Below, piece by piece: positions 8,449 through 17,395 of a stretch of DNA of 64,000 bases. The DNA is taken from assembly GCF_029945925.1 (NCBI RefSeq), contig NZ_JAQSDN010000039.1:124001-188000 (forward strand), given 5' to 3'. The notes below the pieces were generated by a model. It had not been told where the DNA came from. It worked only from the letters and a program-made list of their open reading frames with translations, and did not search any database. Made by a program: the position numbers and the translations under genes. Origin of the DNA: Polaromonas sp. Lineage in GTDB: Bacteria > Pseudomonadota > Gammaproteobacteria > Burkholderiales > Burkholderiaceae_C. The stretch's first letter is position 1, and every line of letters begins with the position of its first letter.

Positions 8449-9639
8449 TCAGGAAAACGCGGCGATGCCGGTGATCGCGCGGCCCAGGATCAGCGCATGC
8501 ACGTCGTGTGTGCCTTCGTAGGTGTTGACCACTTCGAGGTTGACCAGGTGCCGCGCCACGCCGAACTCGTCGCTGATGCCGTTGCCGCCCAGCATGTCGC
8601 GCGCCATGCGGGCGATGTCGAGTGCCTTGCCGCAGGAGTTGCGTTTCATTATGGAGGTCACTTCAACGGCAGCCGTGCCTTCATCCTTCATCCGGCCCAG
8701 GCGCAGGCAGCCCTGCAGGCCGAGCGCGATTTCGGTTTCCATGTCGGCGAGTTTTTTCTGGATCAGCTGGTTGGCGGCCAGCGGGCGGCCGAACTGCTTG
8801 CGGTCCAGCGTGTACTGGCGCGCCTTGTGGAAGCAGTCTTCGGCCGCACCCAGCGCGCCCCAGGCGATGCCGTAACGGGCGGAGTTGAGGCAGGTGAACG
8901 GGCCCTTGAGGCCGCGCACGTCGGGAAAAGCGTTTTCTTCCGGGCAGAAGACTTCGTCCATGACGATTTCGCCGGTGATGGAGGCGCGCAGGCCGACCTT
9001 GCCGTGCACGGCCGGTGCGCTCAGGCCTTTCCAGCCTTTTTCCAGCACAAAGCCGCGGATGGCGCCTTCATCGTCCTTGGCCCAGACCACAAACACGTCG
9101 GCGATCGGGCTGTTGGTGATCCACATCTTGGCGCCCGAGAGCTTGTAGCCGCCGTCCACCTTTTTGGCGCGCGTGATCATGCTGCCGGGGTCGGAGCCGT
9201 GGTTGGGTTCGGTCAGGCCGAAGCAGCCAATCCATTCGCCGGTGGCCAGTTTCGGCAGGTACTTCTGTTTCGTGGCTTCGTTGCCGAACTCGTTGATCGG
9301 CACCATCACCAGCGAGGACTGCACACTCATCATGGAGCGGTAGCCGGAGTCGACGCGTTCGACCTCGCGCGCGGCCAGACCGTAACAGACGTAGTTCAGG
9401 CCGGCGCCGCCGTAGGCTTCGGGAATCGTGCTGCCCAGCAGGCCGAGCGAGCCCATCTCGCGAAAAATCGCTACATCGGTTTTTTCATGGCGAAAGGCTT
9501 CCAGCACGCGCGGCGCCAGTTGCTCCTGGCAGTAGGCGCTGGCGGTGTCACGCACCATGCGTTCGTCGTCTGTCAGCTGCTGGTCGAGCAGCAAGGGGTC
9601 GGCCCAGTGGAAGCTGGCTTTTTGGGGGCTGGGGCTCAT
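8449..9639 (-). CDS. gcdH: glutaryl-CoA dehydrogenase
   Basis: FAD enzyme of 396 residues that oxidises and decarboxylates glutaryl-CoA to crotonyl-CoA. Glutaryl-CoA-dehydrogenase signatures are visible: [12 protein letters not shown] near residues 101-112, [12 protein letters not shown] (FAD binding), the [16 protein letters not shown] helix, and the catalytic Glu375 in YEGTHDVH. Length and the EGTHDVH end are typical for GcdH rather than other acyl-CoA dehydrogenases. It is the first gene of a two-gene operon with gcdG. The 181 bp up to the divergent LysR gene holds the shared control region. Confidence 0.93.
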   Translation of the reverse strand: MSPSPQKASFHWADPLLLDQQLTDDERMVRDTASAYCQEQLAPRVLEAFRHEKTDVAIFREMGSLGLLGSTIPEAYGGAGLNYVCYGLAAREVERVDSGYRSMMSVQSSLVMVPINEFGNEATKQKYLPKLATGEWIGCFGLTEPNHGSDPGSMITRAKKVDGGYKLSGAKMWITNSPIADVFVVWAKDDEGAIRGFVLEKGWKGLSAPAVHGKVGLRASITGEIVMDEVFCPEENAFPDVRGLKGPFTCLNSARYGIAWGALGAAEDCFHKARQYTLDRKQFGRPLAANQLIQKKLADMETEIALGLQGCLRLGRMKDEGTAAVEVTSIMKRNSCGKALDIARMARDMLGGNGISDEFGVARHLVNLEVVNTYEGTHDVHALILGRAITGIAAFS

Positions 9640-9760
9640 GGGGAATCTCCAAAGGGGGTGGGAGGCCTGTCTGTGTGCATAAATCGCAACTCAGAAGGCC
9701 GGGGCAAGGATGACGATGGCTCAAGCATACGCTTAGCCAACCGCCGGGCGCAACCGATGA

Positions 9761-9780
9761 TTTGGCACGGGTTTGTGCAA
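9761..9780. promoter_or_regulatory. candidate LysR operator between gcdH and gcdR
   Basis: Short dyad GCAC-N6-GTGC (9765-9768 and 9775-9778) flanked by T-runs and A-runs, resembling the T-N11-A type of LysR site. It lies about 43 bp upstream of the gcdR start and 125 bp from gcdH. It is a weak palindrome, so this is only a candidate. Confidence 0.35.
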
Positions 9781-9820
9781 AAATGGAACTCCAACCAAGC
9801 CGCCCAGGCAGGAGCCCGCC

Positions 9821-10726
9821 ATGCGACGAAAAATCCCTTCCACCACGGCGCTGGCGTTGTTTGAATCAGCCGCGCGGCACCAGAGTTTTACCCAGGCGGC
9901 GCAGGAGCACGCTGTCACCCAAAGCGCGGTGTGCCGCCAGATCGCCGGTCTGGAAGACTTCCTGAGCGTCAAGCTGTTCAGGCGCACCAAACGCGGGGTG
10001 CTGCTCACCGAAGCGGGCACCAACTACGCGCGCAACGTGCGTGCACGCCTCGACGACGTGGAGCGCGACACGCTGGCATTGATGGCCAAGGGCGGTGCCG
10101 GCGGGGCGCTGGAGCTCGGTGTGGTGCCGACCTTTGCTGCCAAGTGGCTGGTGCCGCGGCTCGGTGATTTCCAGCGCCTGCACCCAGATATTGCGGTGCA
10201 CCTGTCGTCGCGCACCCGACCCTTCCTGTTTGCCGATACCGCGCTGGATGCGGCCATTTTTGCGGGCGACGCCGGCTGGCCGGGCACGGCGTCCTGTTTC
10301 CTGATGGACGAACGCCTGGTGGCGGTGGGCAGCCCGGCGCTGGTCAAGACGCGGCGCACGCTGAAGGCCGCCGACCTGGCGCACCTGCCGCTGCTGCAGA
10401 TGAGCACGCGGCCTTATGCCTGGCGACAGTGGTTTGAGTCGCTGGGCCTGCACATCGACAACGACCTGGCCGGCGCGCGCATGGAGCTGTTTTCCATCAC
10501 CACCGAGGCGGCCATTCACGGGCAGGGTCTGGCGCTGATTCCGCGCTTCCTGATTGAAGAGGAGTTGAAACAGGGCCGCCTGGTGCCGCTGATCGAGCAC
10601 GAGTTTGTCAGCGACCGGCGTTATTACTTCATTTACCCGGAACAGAAGTCCGACAACACGGTGCTGGCGCTGTTCCGCAGCTGGCTCGACGACCAGGCCA
10701 CCCGTTATCGCGAGGCGCAGCCCTAA
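9821..10726 (+). CDS. gcdR: LysR-family regulator of glutarate catabolism
   Basis: LysR-type regulator of 301 residues. The N-terminal winged helix (ALALFESAARHQSFTQAAQEHAVTQSAVCRQIAGLE, then LFRRTKRGVLLTEAG) is clear, and the rest fits the periplasmic-binding-like effector domain. It is transcribed divergently from gcdH-gcdG, the standard arrangement for a LysR activator of the neighbouring operon. The likely effector is glutarate or a related acid. The ATG at 9821 is preferred over upstream codons because it follows a GGAG ribosome site and gives the normal family length. Its 3' end overlaps the next gene on the other strand by four bases. Confidence 0.88.
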   Translation: MRRKIPSTTALALFESAARHQSFTQAAQEHAVTQSAVCRQIAGLEDFLSVKLFRRTKRGVLLTEAGTNYARNVRARLDDVERDTLALMAKGGAGGALELGVVPTFAAKWLVPRLGDFQRLHPDIAVHLSSRTRPFLFADTALDAAIFAGDAGWPGTASCFLMDERLVAVGSPALVKTRRTLKAADLAHLPLLQMSTRPYAWRQWFESLGLHIDNDLAGARMELFSITTEAAIHGQGLALIPRFLIEEELKQGRLVPLIEHEFVSDRRYYFIYPEQKSDNTVLALFRSWLDDQATRYREAQP

Positions 10727-11235
10727 CGCCTGTCACCGCTGGAGATGCGGCCCTGTTCGCGCCGGTTCTGCGCCTGCTCGCGCAGGGCGCGCTGGCCCAG
10801 CGACTCCTCGCTCTGCCGTTGCCGCTGGTCATCCTGGCGTGTCAGCTCGCGCTGCTGCCGCCATTGGTCCCGCTGCAGCTGCTGTTGTTCACGCCGGGCC
10901 TGCTCCTGGTCGCTCAGGCCGGGCCGCTGCGGCACCCAGTTGCCGTTGCGCTGCGCCTGCTCCCGCAGCGCCCGTTCGCCCAGGCTCTCCTGGCTCTGCC
11001 GGATCTGGGCATCCTGCTGGCGCGTCAGCTCACGCTGGCGCCGTTCCTGCTCGCGCTGCAGCTGCCATTGTTCCCACTGCGCTCGCTCGATGGCGCTGTA
11101 GTCCGGCGGCGGGCCGGTGCCGGTCCAGGTTTCGGTCCGGGTGGTGACGGTCGGCAGTTGAGCCCAGGCGGGCGCCAGCGCCAGCACCAGCAGGCCGGTG
11201 CCTAGCCACACATGCGATTTCAGAATGGGGGTCAT
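10723..11235 (-). CDS. secreted Q/R-rich protein with two tandem repeats
   Basis: Unrecognised 170-residue protein. The start at 11235 has a GGAGA ribosome site and gives a clear signal peptide (MTPILK, then a hydrophobic core, ending at APAWAQ). After a short TETWTGTGPPPDY segment the mature part is almost entirely Gln, Arg and Glu. It contains a duplicated unit of about 45 residues: (E/R)QW(Q/R)LQR(E/D)Q..RQRELTRQ.DA..RQS.ESLG.RALREQAQ occurs twice, separated by NWVPQRPGLSDQE. It should form a highly charged helix or coiled coil in the periplasm. No enzyme motif is seen. It is convergent with gcdR and functionally unlinked to it as far as I can tell. Confidence 0.7.
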   Translation of the reverse strand: MTPILKSHVWLGTGLLVLALAPAWAQLPTVTTRTETWTGTGPPPDYSAIERAQWEQWQLQREQERRQRELTRQQDAQIRQSQESLGERALREQAQRNGNWVPQRPGLSDQEQARREQQQLQRDQWRQQRELTRQDDQRQRQSEESLGQRALREQAQNRREQGRISSGDRR

Positions 11236-11404
11236 CAGTGTCTCCATCAGCCGCGCGCTGCGCATTTCAACACCCTACTGTACGCAAAGCGAGAAACAGC
11301 GTCGGCCACCCGGATGCCGGACCGGTCGCTTGCTGCGGTCGCTTTTGCCACGGCTGCGCGCCGCCCACCCGGCTTGCGGTGGCGTTTTACATGAAAAATA
11401 CCCT

Positions 11405-11453
11405 TCCAGCCCTTGCCCCACTAGCGGCAGCAGCTATTTAATTCATAGCAAAT
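11405..11453 (-). repeat. Comamonadaceae-type repeat, copy 2
   Basis: Reverse-oriented partial copy: on the minus strand it reads TTTGCTATGAATTAAATAGC, then GCTGCCGCTAGTGGGGCAAGGGCTGG. It lies in the gap between the Q/R-repeat gene and the next gene on the plus strand. Confidence 0.7.
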
Positions 11454-11477
11454 CGCCTGCCGACGCAATGTGCGACG

Positions 11478-12548
11478 ATGGCCCCCATGCAAAATTTCTG
11501 GCCTTCCAGCGGCTTCCACCAGCTTCAGATCACCCCACGGGGCTGGCTGGCGCCCACCGACGACTACCTGCGCCTGTTTCTGAACCGGCCCGAACTGGCC
11601 CCGGTGCCCGAGTCCTGCGCGGCCGAACGCGCGCTGCATGCGGCCTTGCTGGCCGCGCCGTCGCGGCCGGTGCCCGAGGCCGAACTGCAGGCCCTGCAGG
11701 ACGCAGACGCCCGCGAGAGTTACGGCCTGTTTTTGCGCTTTCGCGATGGTTTGCTGGCGGCCGGCACGCTGGAGGCTTATTACCTCGGTTTGTTCCGCAG
11801 CGGCAGCATCAGCATTCCACCGCTGTTCATCGACCTGCTGGCCCAGGCCATCCTGCGCAAGGTGCTGGACGAAACCACCGATGCCTACGAAGTGCGTGCC
11901 GCCGAGATGCTGTTTCGCGCCCAGCGCATCACCACGCAGGACGGCCAGGTGCTGGCCGGCGACCGCGACGTGCTGGACATGCTCAACGAAACCGGCGGGC
12001 TGGGCGACTTCGGGCGATTTCTGGCGGAAGCCCAGGCGCCCCTGCGCAGCATCGACATGCAGGTGCTGACGGACGCCAACGCGCCGGATTACTGGCCAGC
12101 CAGTGATCGCCACAACTTCCTGCTCGACCTGACGCATGAAATCAGCAACGACCTGAGCCACGGCCTGGTGTTCACCATGACGCGCGCCCGCTCGGGCCTG
12201 ACGGCGCTGGCCCGGGTGCTGGAAAAGTGGGTGCGGCATTTTCTCGGCGTGGACGTCAGCATCCGGCCGCTGCAAAAGGTCGATGACGCCGCCTGGCGCT
12301 GGCATGTGGGGCTGGACGTGGAGGCGACCGCGCTGCTCAACGACCTGTACGAAGGCCGGGAGGTGGAGGCCGAACGTTTGCAGCGCCTGGTCAGCCTCTT
12401 CCGGCTCGATTTTGCGGATCCGCAGGAGATGCGCGCCGATGTGGCCGGCAAGCCGGTCTACCTGGGCCTGATGATGAATGCCGGCCAGTCGGTGAAGCTC
12501 AAGCCGCAGAATCTGCTGCTGAATCTGCCGCTGGTGGGGGCGATGTAA
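11478..12548 (+). CDS. conserved hypothetical protein (possibly DUF6352 family)
   Basis: Cytosolic protein of 356 residues (353 if the ATG at 11487, MQNFW, is used); neither start has a strong ribosome site. It has no signal peptide, TM helix or catalytic motif that I recognise. The sequence is acidic and mainly helical, with runs such as WLAPTDDYLRLFL near the start, YYLGLFRSGSISIPPLFIDLLAQAILR in the middle and GLMMNAGQSVKLKPQNLLLNLPLVGAM at the end. From memory it resembles a betaproteobacterial domain-of-unknown-function family, perhaps DUF6352; I am not certain. It seems to be a single-gene unit and precedes a small basic protein gene by 96 bp. Confidence 0.75.
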   Translation: MAPMQNFWPSSGFHQLQITPRGWLAPTDDYLRLFLNRPELAPVPESCAAERALHAALLAAPSRPVPEAELQALQDADARESYGLFLRFRDGLLAAGTLEAYYLGLFRSGSISIPPLFIDLLAQAILRKVLDETTDAYEVRAAEMLFRAQRITTQDGQVLAGDRDVLDMLNETGGLGDFGRFLAEAQAPLRSIDMQVLTDANAPDYWPASDRHNFLLDLTHEISNDLSHGLVFTMTRARSGLTALARVLEKWVRHFLGVDVSIRPLQKVDDAAWRWHVGLDVEATALLNDLYEGREVEAERLQRLVSLFRLDFADPQEMRADVAGKPVYLGLMMNAGQSVKLKPQNLLLNLPLVGAM

Positions 12549-12644
12549 ATCGGTTCCGGACGGCCGGCTGGCCTTGCGCTGACCCAACCGGGGCGCGGTA
12601 GCTTAAAATGCCGGGTTCTGCCAATTTTTAATCCGGAGTCTTCC

Positions 12645-12809
12645 ATGTCCAAAAAAATCCGCGTCGAAGCCGACATCTGCGCACCCAAGCCCGTTCCCGC
12701 CCCCGGCATGACCCGCACGGCCGGCCGCGGTCAAAAAATCAGCCTGGAGCGCGGCACCTGGACCCGCAGCAAAAAGAACCCGGGCAAGCGCCCACACAAA
12801 GGCGGCTAA
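12645..12809 (+). CDS. 54-residue basic protein
   Basis: Short gene with a good ribosome site (GGAG, seven bases before the ATG). The product begins MSKKIRVEADICAPKPVPAP and ends in a Lys/Arg/Gly/Pro-rich tail (SKKNPGKRPHKGG). It has 14 Lys/Arg and only three acidic residues. Codon use is normal for the region (G/C in third positions), and the ORF ends cleanly at TAA. I do not recognise the family. The composition would suit a nucleic-acid-binding or ribosome-associated small protein, but that is inference. Confidence 0.6.
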   Translation: MSKKIRVEADICAPKPVPAPGMTRTAGRGQKISLERGTWTRSKKNPGKRPHKGG

Positions 12810-12975
12810 GCCCTTGGCCCCACCGGGGTGGCTTGAGCGCAAGCTGCCCACACCCGGGCCTCTGACATCGCGTCGGGGACGGGTTCTGTCTCCTGTTTTG
12901 CCTCATGCGCCCAGGGCGACATGACGGCCCTGCATTCCACGCCTGCCATTGCCGGACGGTCCGGGTCTGGTTGTG

Positions 12976-13040
12976 AAGCCAAATTGGCATCCAGCCCTTG
13001 ATGGACGGGCGCCGGTAGCTCCTGAATTCATAGTGAATCG
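12976..13040 (-). repeat. Comamonadaceae-type repeat, copy 3
   Basis: Minus-strand copy: ACTATGAATTCAGGAGCTAC, then CGGCGCCCGTCC, AAGGGCTGGATGCC and AATTTGGCTTCAC. It occupies part of the 287-bp gap between the 54-residue protein gene and the end of icmF. The rest of that gap (12810-12975) shows no other feature. Confidence 0.7.
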
Positions 13041-13096
13041 CGCCCGCCCTAGCGCAGGCGCGCGGCCGTGAGGCCGGGGTGCCGGGGTGCCGAAGC

Positions 13097-16000
13097 CTAC
13101 ATATTCCGCCGGTACTGCCCACCGACCTCGAACAGCGCGTGGGTGATCTGTCCGAGCGAGCAGACGCGTACCGCGTCCATCAGCACCTCGAACACGTTGT
13201 CGTTGGCAATCACCGCCTGTTGCAGGTGCTTGAGCATGGCCGGGGCTTCCTTGGCATGGCGCTGATGGAAGTCCTGCAGGCGTGCCAGCTGGCTCTGCTT
13301 TTCCTCGTCGGTGGAGCGGGCCAGCTCCAGCTTGTCCTGCACGGCGTCGCCGTGTGGGTTGCGGAAGGTGTTGACGCCGATGATGGGCAGCTCACCCGTG
13401 TGTTTGAGCATCTCGTAATGCATCGACTCGTCCTGGATGCGGCCACGCTGGTAGCCGGTTTCCATGGCGCCCAGCACGCCGCCGCGTTCGGCAATGCGCT
13501 CGAACTCGCTGAGCACCGCTTCTTCCAGCAGCTCGGTGAGTTCCTCGATGATGAACGCGCCCTGTGACGGGTTTTCGTTTTTCGCCAGGCCCCACTCGCG
13601 GTTGATGATGAGCTGGATCGCCATCGCGCGGCGCACCGACTCTTCGGTCGGTGTGGTGATGGCTTCGTCGAACGCATTGGTGTGCAGGGAGTTGCAGTTG
13701 TCGTAAATCGCAATCAGCGCCTGCAAGGTGGTGCGGATGTCGTTGAACTGGATCTCCTGCGCGTGCAGGCTGCGGCCACTGGTCTGGATGTGGTATTTGA
13801 GCTTCTGGCTGCGTTCGTTGGCACCGTATTTTTCCTTCATGGCGACGGCCCAGATGCGGCGCGCCACGCGGCCCATCACGGTGTATTCGGGGTCCATGCC
13901 GTTGCTGAAGAAAAAGCTCAGGTTGGGCGCGAAGTCGTCGATGTGCATGCCGCGCGCGAGGTAGGCTTCGACGAAGGTGAAACCATTCGACAGGGTGAAG
14001 GCCAGCTGGGAGATCGGGTTGGCGCCGGCTTCGGCGATGTGGTAACCGCTGATGGAAACGCTGTAGAAGTTGCGCACGCGGTTGTGCACAAAATACTCGG
14101 CGATGTCACCCATCACCTTGAGGCTGAACTCGGTCGAGAAGATGCAGGTGTTCTGGCCCTGGTCTTCTTTCAGGATATCGGCCTGCACCGTGCCGCGCAC
14201 GTTTTCCTGCACCCATTCGCGGATTTTTTCGGTTTCGGTGTCCGTCGGTTCGCGGCCGTTGTCGGCCCTGAATTTTTCGAGGTTCTGGTCGATGGCGGTG
14301 TTCATGAACATCGCCAGGATGGTGGGCGCCGGGCCGTTGATGGTCATGCTGACCGAGGTGCTGGGGCTGCACAGGTCAAACCCGTCGTAGAGCACCTTCA
14401 TGTCGTCGAGCGTGGCAATCGACACGCCGCTGTTGCCCACCTTGCCGTAAATGTCGGGCCGCAGGTCGGGATCGTTGCCGTACAGCGTGACCGAGTCAAA
14501 GGCCGTGCTCAGGCGTTTGGCGGCCATGCCCTGGCTCAGCAGCTTGAAGCGTGTGTTGGTACGGAAGGCGTCGCCTTCGCCGGCAAACATGCGGGTCGGG
14601 TCTTCGCCCTCGCGCTTGAAGGCGAAGGTGCCGGCGGTGTAGGGGTAGCTGCCCGGCACGTTGTCCAGCATCAGCCACTTGAGGATTTCTCCGTGGTCTT
14701 CGTACTGCGGCAGTGCCACCTTGCGGATGGTCGTGCCCGAGAGCGACTTGCTGGTCAGTGCCGTGCGGATTTCCCTGTCGCGGATTTTGACCACGTATTC
14801 TTCGCCGGCATAGGCCTGCTGCATGGCGGGCCACTGGGTCAGCAGCTTGCGTGCGGCCGGGTCCTGGACCTGCTCGCGCTGCACCGCCAGGTCAATGGCC
14901 GCTTCCGCGGCCCTGGCCTTGTCGGGCTTGCCGACGGTGAGCATGCCGGCGGCGGCCCGCAGCTGCTGGATTTCACGCGCCAGCGTGGCCTGTTCCCTGC
15001 CGCGTTTCTTGTAGCTGCGCACCGTGTCGGCAATTTCCGCGAGGTAACGCGTGCGCGCGGCAGGCACCACCGGCGTCTGGTTGGTGCTGTGGCGCACATC
15101 GACGGCGGGCAGGGCGCCTTCCGACAGCTTCAGGCCGAGCCCGACCAGGCGCGGTTTGAGGGCCTGGTACAGCGCGGTGACGCCGTCGTCGTTGAACCGC
15201 GCGGCCATGGTGCCGAACACCGGCATCTTGTCGGGCGCCGTGCCCCAGGCTTCCTTGTTGCGCTGGACCTGCTTGGCCACATCGCGCAAGGCGTCGAGCG
15301 AGCCCTTGCGGTCGAACTTGTTGATGGCGACAAACTCGGCGAAGTCCAGCATGTCGATTTTCTCGAGCTGGCTGGCGGCGCCGAACTCGGGCGTCATCAC
15401 ATACATGGGCACGTCTACCAGCGGCACGATGGCGGCATCGCCCTGGCCGATGCCCGAGGTTTCGACCACGATCAGGTCAAAGCCGGCCACCTTGCAGGCG
15501 GCAATCACTTCGGGCAGCGCCTTGCTGATCTCGCTGCCGAATTCACGCGTCGCCAGGCTGCGCATGAAGACGCGCTGGCCCTGCTGCCACGGACTGATGG
15601 CGTTCATGCGGATGCGGTCGCCGAGCAGCGCGCCGCCGCTCTTGCGCCGTGAGGGGTCGATGCTGATGACGGCCACGCGCAGCTGGTCGTTCTGGTCCAG
15701 CCGCAGGCGGCGTATCAGCTCGTCGGTCAGCGAGGACTTGCCGGCGCCGCCGGTGCCGGTGATGCCCAGCACCGGTATCTTTTTGATAGCAGCTTGCGCC
15801 CGCAGCGTCTCGACCAGCGCCGGATTGGCCTTGTCGTTTTCAAGCGCGGTGATGAGCTGGGCCAGCGCGCGCCAGGCCATCTCGCCGTGGCCTTCGATCA
15901 CCTGGATGTCCGCGGGGGCAAAGCCGGTCAGGTCCTTGTCGCAGCGCATGACCATCTCGCCGATCATGCCGGCCAGGCCCATTTTCTGGCCGTCTTCGGG

Positions 16001-16390
16001 GCTGTAGATGCGCGAGACGCCGTAGGCATGGAGCTCGCGGATCTCCGGCGGCACAATCACCCCGCCACCGCCGCCGAACACCTGGATGTGCTCGCCGCCG
16101 CGGCTCTTGAGCAGATCGACCATGTACTTGAAGTACTCGACATGGCCGCCCTGGTAGGAGCTGATGGCAATGCCCTGCGCGTCTTCCTGCAGCGCCGCCG
16201 TGACGACTTCATCCACGCTGCGGTTGTGGCCCAGGTGAATCACCTCGGCGCCCATGCCCTGCAGGATGCGCCGCATGATGTTGATGGCGGCGTCATGGCC
16301 GTCAAACAGCGAGGCGGCGGTGACAAAACGCACCTTGTGCGTGGGCCGGTAGCTGGCAAGGGCCTGGTATTCGGCGGACAGGTCGGTCAT
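13097..16390 (-). CDS. icmF: fused isobutyryl-CoA mutase IcmF
   Basis: Coenzyme-B12 enzyme of 1097 residues interconverting isobutyryl-CoA and n-butyryl-CoA. Domains in order: B12-binding domain with D30-G-H32 (LFDGHDAA) and the [11 protein letters not shown] loop; MeaI-type G-protein chaperone with Walker [10 protein letters not shown] near 212-220 and the NKFDRKGS motif; large mutase barrel from about 560. Two substrate-site residues separate it from methylmalonyl-CoA mutase: Phe602 (RMFAGEG, where MCM has Tyr) and Gln746 (GQNTCIFS, where MCM has Arg). They match Phe598 and Gln742 of characterised IcmF with a constant offset of four. It sits 46 bp behind ppk2 on the same strand. A repeat fragment lies in the linker before the G domain. 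Confidence 0.95.
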   Translation of the reverse strand: MTDLSAEYQALASYRPTHKVRFVTAASLFDGHDAAINIMRRILQGMGAEVIHLGHNRSVDEVVTAALQEDAQGIAISSYQGGHVEYFKYMVDLLKSRGGEHIQVFGGGGGVIVPPEIRELHAYGVSRIYSPEDGQKMGLAGMIGEMVMRCDKDLTGFAPADIQVIEGHGEMAWRALAQLITALENDKANPALVETLRAQAAIKKIPVLGITGTGGAGKSSLTDELIRRLRLDQNDQLRVAVISIDPSRRKSGGALLGDRIRMNAISPWQQGQRVFMRSLATREFGSEISKALPEVIAACKVAGFDLIVVETSGIGQGDAAIVPLVDVPMYVMTPEFGAASQLEKIDMLDFAEFVAINKFDRKGSLDALRDVAKQVQRNKEAWGTAPDKMPVFGTMAARFNDDGVTALYQALKPRLVGLGLKLSEGALPAVDVRHSTNQTPVVPAARTRYLAEIADTVRSYKKRGREQATLAREIQQLRAAAGMLTVGKPDKARAAEAAIDLAVQREQVQDPAARKLLTQWPAMQQAYAGEEYVVKIRDREIRTALTSKSLSGTTIRKVALPQYEDHGEILKWLMLDNVPGSYPYTAGTFAFKREGEDPTRMFAGEGDAFRTNTRFKLLSQGMAAKRLSTAFDSVTLYGNDPDLRPDIYGKVGNSGVSIATLDDMKVLYDGFDLCSPSTSVSMTINGPAPTILAMFMNTAIDQNLEKFRADNGREPTDTETEKIREWVQENVRGTVQADILKEDQGQNTCIFSTEFSLKVMGDIAEYFVHNRVRNFYSVSISGYHIAEAGANPISQLAFTLSNGFTFVEAYLARGMHIDDFAPNLSFFFSNGMDPEYTVMGRVARRIWAVAMKEKYGANERSQKLKYHIQTSGRSLHAQEIQFNDIRTTLQALIAIYDNCNSLHTNAFDEAITTPTEESVRRAMAIQLIINREWGLAKNENPSQGAFIIEELTELLEEAVLSEFERIAERGGVLGAMETGYQRGRIQDESMHYEMLKHTGELPIIGVNTFRNPHGDAVQDKLELARSTDEEKQSQLARLQDFHQRHAKEAPAMLKHLQQAVIANDNVFEVLMDAVRVCSLGQITHALFEVGGQYRRNM
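15781..15806 (+). repeat. partial repeat copy inside icmF
   Basis: The plus strand reads GATAGCAGCTTGCGCCCGC, matching the second palindrome arm plus GCGCCCGC block of the repeat family. In icmF it encodes AQAAIKK in the linker just before the G-domain strand. It could be an in-frame relic or a chance match, since only half the repeat is recognisable. Confidence 0.45.
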
Positions 16391-16436
16391 GGCGGCGCTC
16401 TCTGGAGGTTGTCTCGTGGCTTGGGTGCGGGAGGGA

Positions 16437-17282
16437 TTATTCGATCTTCAATCCGGCCAGCGCCGGATCGTCAGGCGGGTAGCGCAGGTCCAGTGACTTC
16501 AGCTTGTCGCGTACCAGCGTGGCCACCATCAGGTTGCGGTGGGTCTTGGAATCAGCGGGCACCACGGTCCAGGGTGCCCAGGGGGTGCTGGTCGCCCCCA
16601 GCAACGCCTCGTAGGCCTTCTGATAGTCGGCCCACTGCTTGCGCACCTCCAGGTCGCCCATGCTGAACTTCCAGCGTTTGGTCGGGTCGTCCACCCGCTC
16701 CTGCAGGCGCTGGCCCTGTTCCTCGAAGCTGATGTGCAGCATGAACTTGAGGATCACCGTGCCGGTTTCGGCCAGCAGGCGTTCGAACTCGTTGATGTGG
16801 GCAAAACGCTGCGCGGTCTGCTCGGGGGTGATCCAGCCTTTGACCACCGGGACCAGCACGTCTTCGTAGTGGCTGCGGTTGAAAATCATGGTTTCGCCCG
16901 CCCCCGGCATCTGGCGGTGGATGCGCCACAGGTAGTCGTGTGCCCGCTCTTCCTCGCTCGGTGCCTTCCAGCCCACGGTGTGCACGCCCAGCGGGCTGGT
17001 TCGGCTGAACACGGCGCGAATCGTGCCGTCCTTGCCCGAGGTGTCGGTGCCTTGCAGCAGGACCAGCAGCTTGTAGCGCTTGTCGGCAAAAAACAGGTCC
17101 TGCAGGCCGTCAAGCTCCATCGCCAAGGCGTCCACGGCGGCCTTGTCATCGTCTTTATCCCCGGTCGTCAAAGGCTTGGCCGAGGCCTTGAGTTCGGACA
17201 GCCCAAACGGCCGGCCCTGCCCGGTGGTGGGTGGTTGCCAGGGGGCCAGCAGGGCCGCACGCTTGCTGTTGCCGTTGGACAT
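16437..17282 (-). CDS. ppk2: polyphosphate kinase 2 family protein
   Basis: PPK2-family phosphotransferase of 281 residues that moves phosphate between polyphosphate and nucleotides. Walker A is GTDTSGKDG (78-86), the lid-region motif is [13 protein letters not shown], and the second nucleotide/polyP motif is [10 protein letters not shown]. The single-domain length fits classes I and III; the extended N-terminus before the kinase fold resembles class III. Direction of reaction cannot be read from sequence. A GGAGA ribosome site precedes the ATG. A perfect 26-bp palindrome lies 18-44 bp upstream, and icmF follows after 46 bp, so both may be controlled together. Confidence 0.9.
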   Translation of the reverse strand: MSNGNSKRAALLAPWQPPTTGQGRPFGLSELKASAKPLTTGDKDDDKAAVDALAMELDGLQDLFFADKRYKLLVLLQGTDTSGKDGTIRAVFSRTSPLGVHTVGWKAPSEEERAHDYLWRIHRQMPGAGETMIFNRSHYEDVLVPVVKGWITPEQTAQRFAHINEFERLLAETGTVILKFMLHISFEEQGQRLQERVDDPTKRWKFSMGDLEVRKQWADYQKAYEALLGATSTPWAPWTVVPADSKTHRNLMVATLVRDKLKSLDLRYPPDDPALAGLKIE

Positions 17283-17300
17283 GGCTGTCTCCGTGTGGGT

Positions 17301-17326
17301 GATTGACGTTTACGTAAACGTCAATC
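17301..17326. promoter_or_regulatory. perfect 26-bp palindrome upstream of ppk2-icmF
   Basis: Two exact 13-base half-sites, GATTGACGTTTAC and its complement, joined without spacer. It lies directly upstream of the ppk2 ribosome site. A palindrome this long and perfect is far beyond chance and is a probable operator. The TTTACGTAAA core resembles what I remember of sites for MerR-family acyl-CoA/branched-chain degradation regulators of the LiuR type. The regulator itself is not in the window. Confidence 0.75.
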
Positions 17327-17344
17327 TTACCGTTTTTCCAAAAC

Positions 17345-17368
17345 AAAAGGGCGCCTGCGCGCCCCTTT
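17345..17368 (-). terminator. Rho-independent terminator after dctM
   Basis: Read on the minus strand: a 10-bp stem AAAGGGGCGC / GCGCCCTTTT with one G-U pair and a GCAG loop, followed by TTTTGTTTT. It starts about 27 bases past the dctM stop, so it should end the TRAP operon and separate it from ppk2. Confidence 0.8.
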
Positions 17369-17395
17369 GTTTCCCGACAGGTGGGCGGCCCCCGC

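Noticed and set aside
13682-15652. 656-codon open frame on the plus strand
   Set aside because: Antisense to icmF, which has complete domains and known active-site residues.
13097-16390. Annotation as methylmalonyl-CoA mutase
   Set aside because: Substrate-site Phe602 and Gln746 and the fused G-protein chaperone indicate IcmF.
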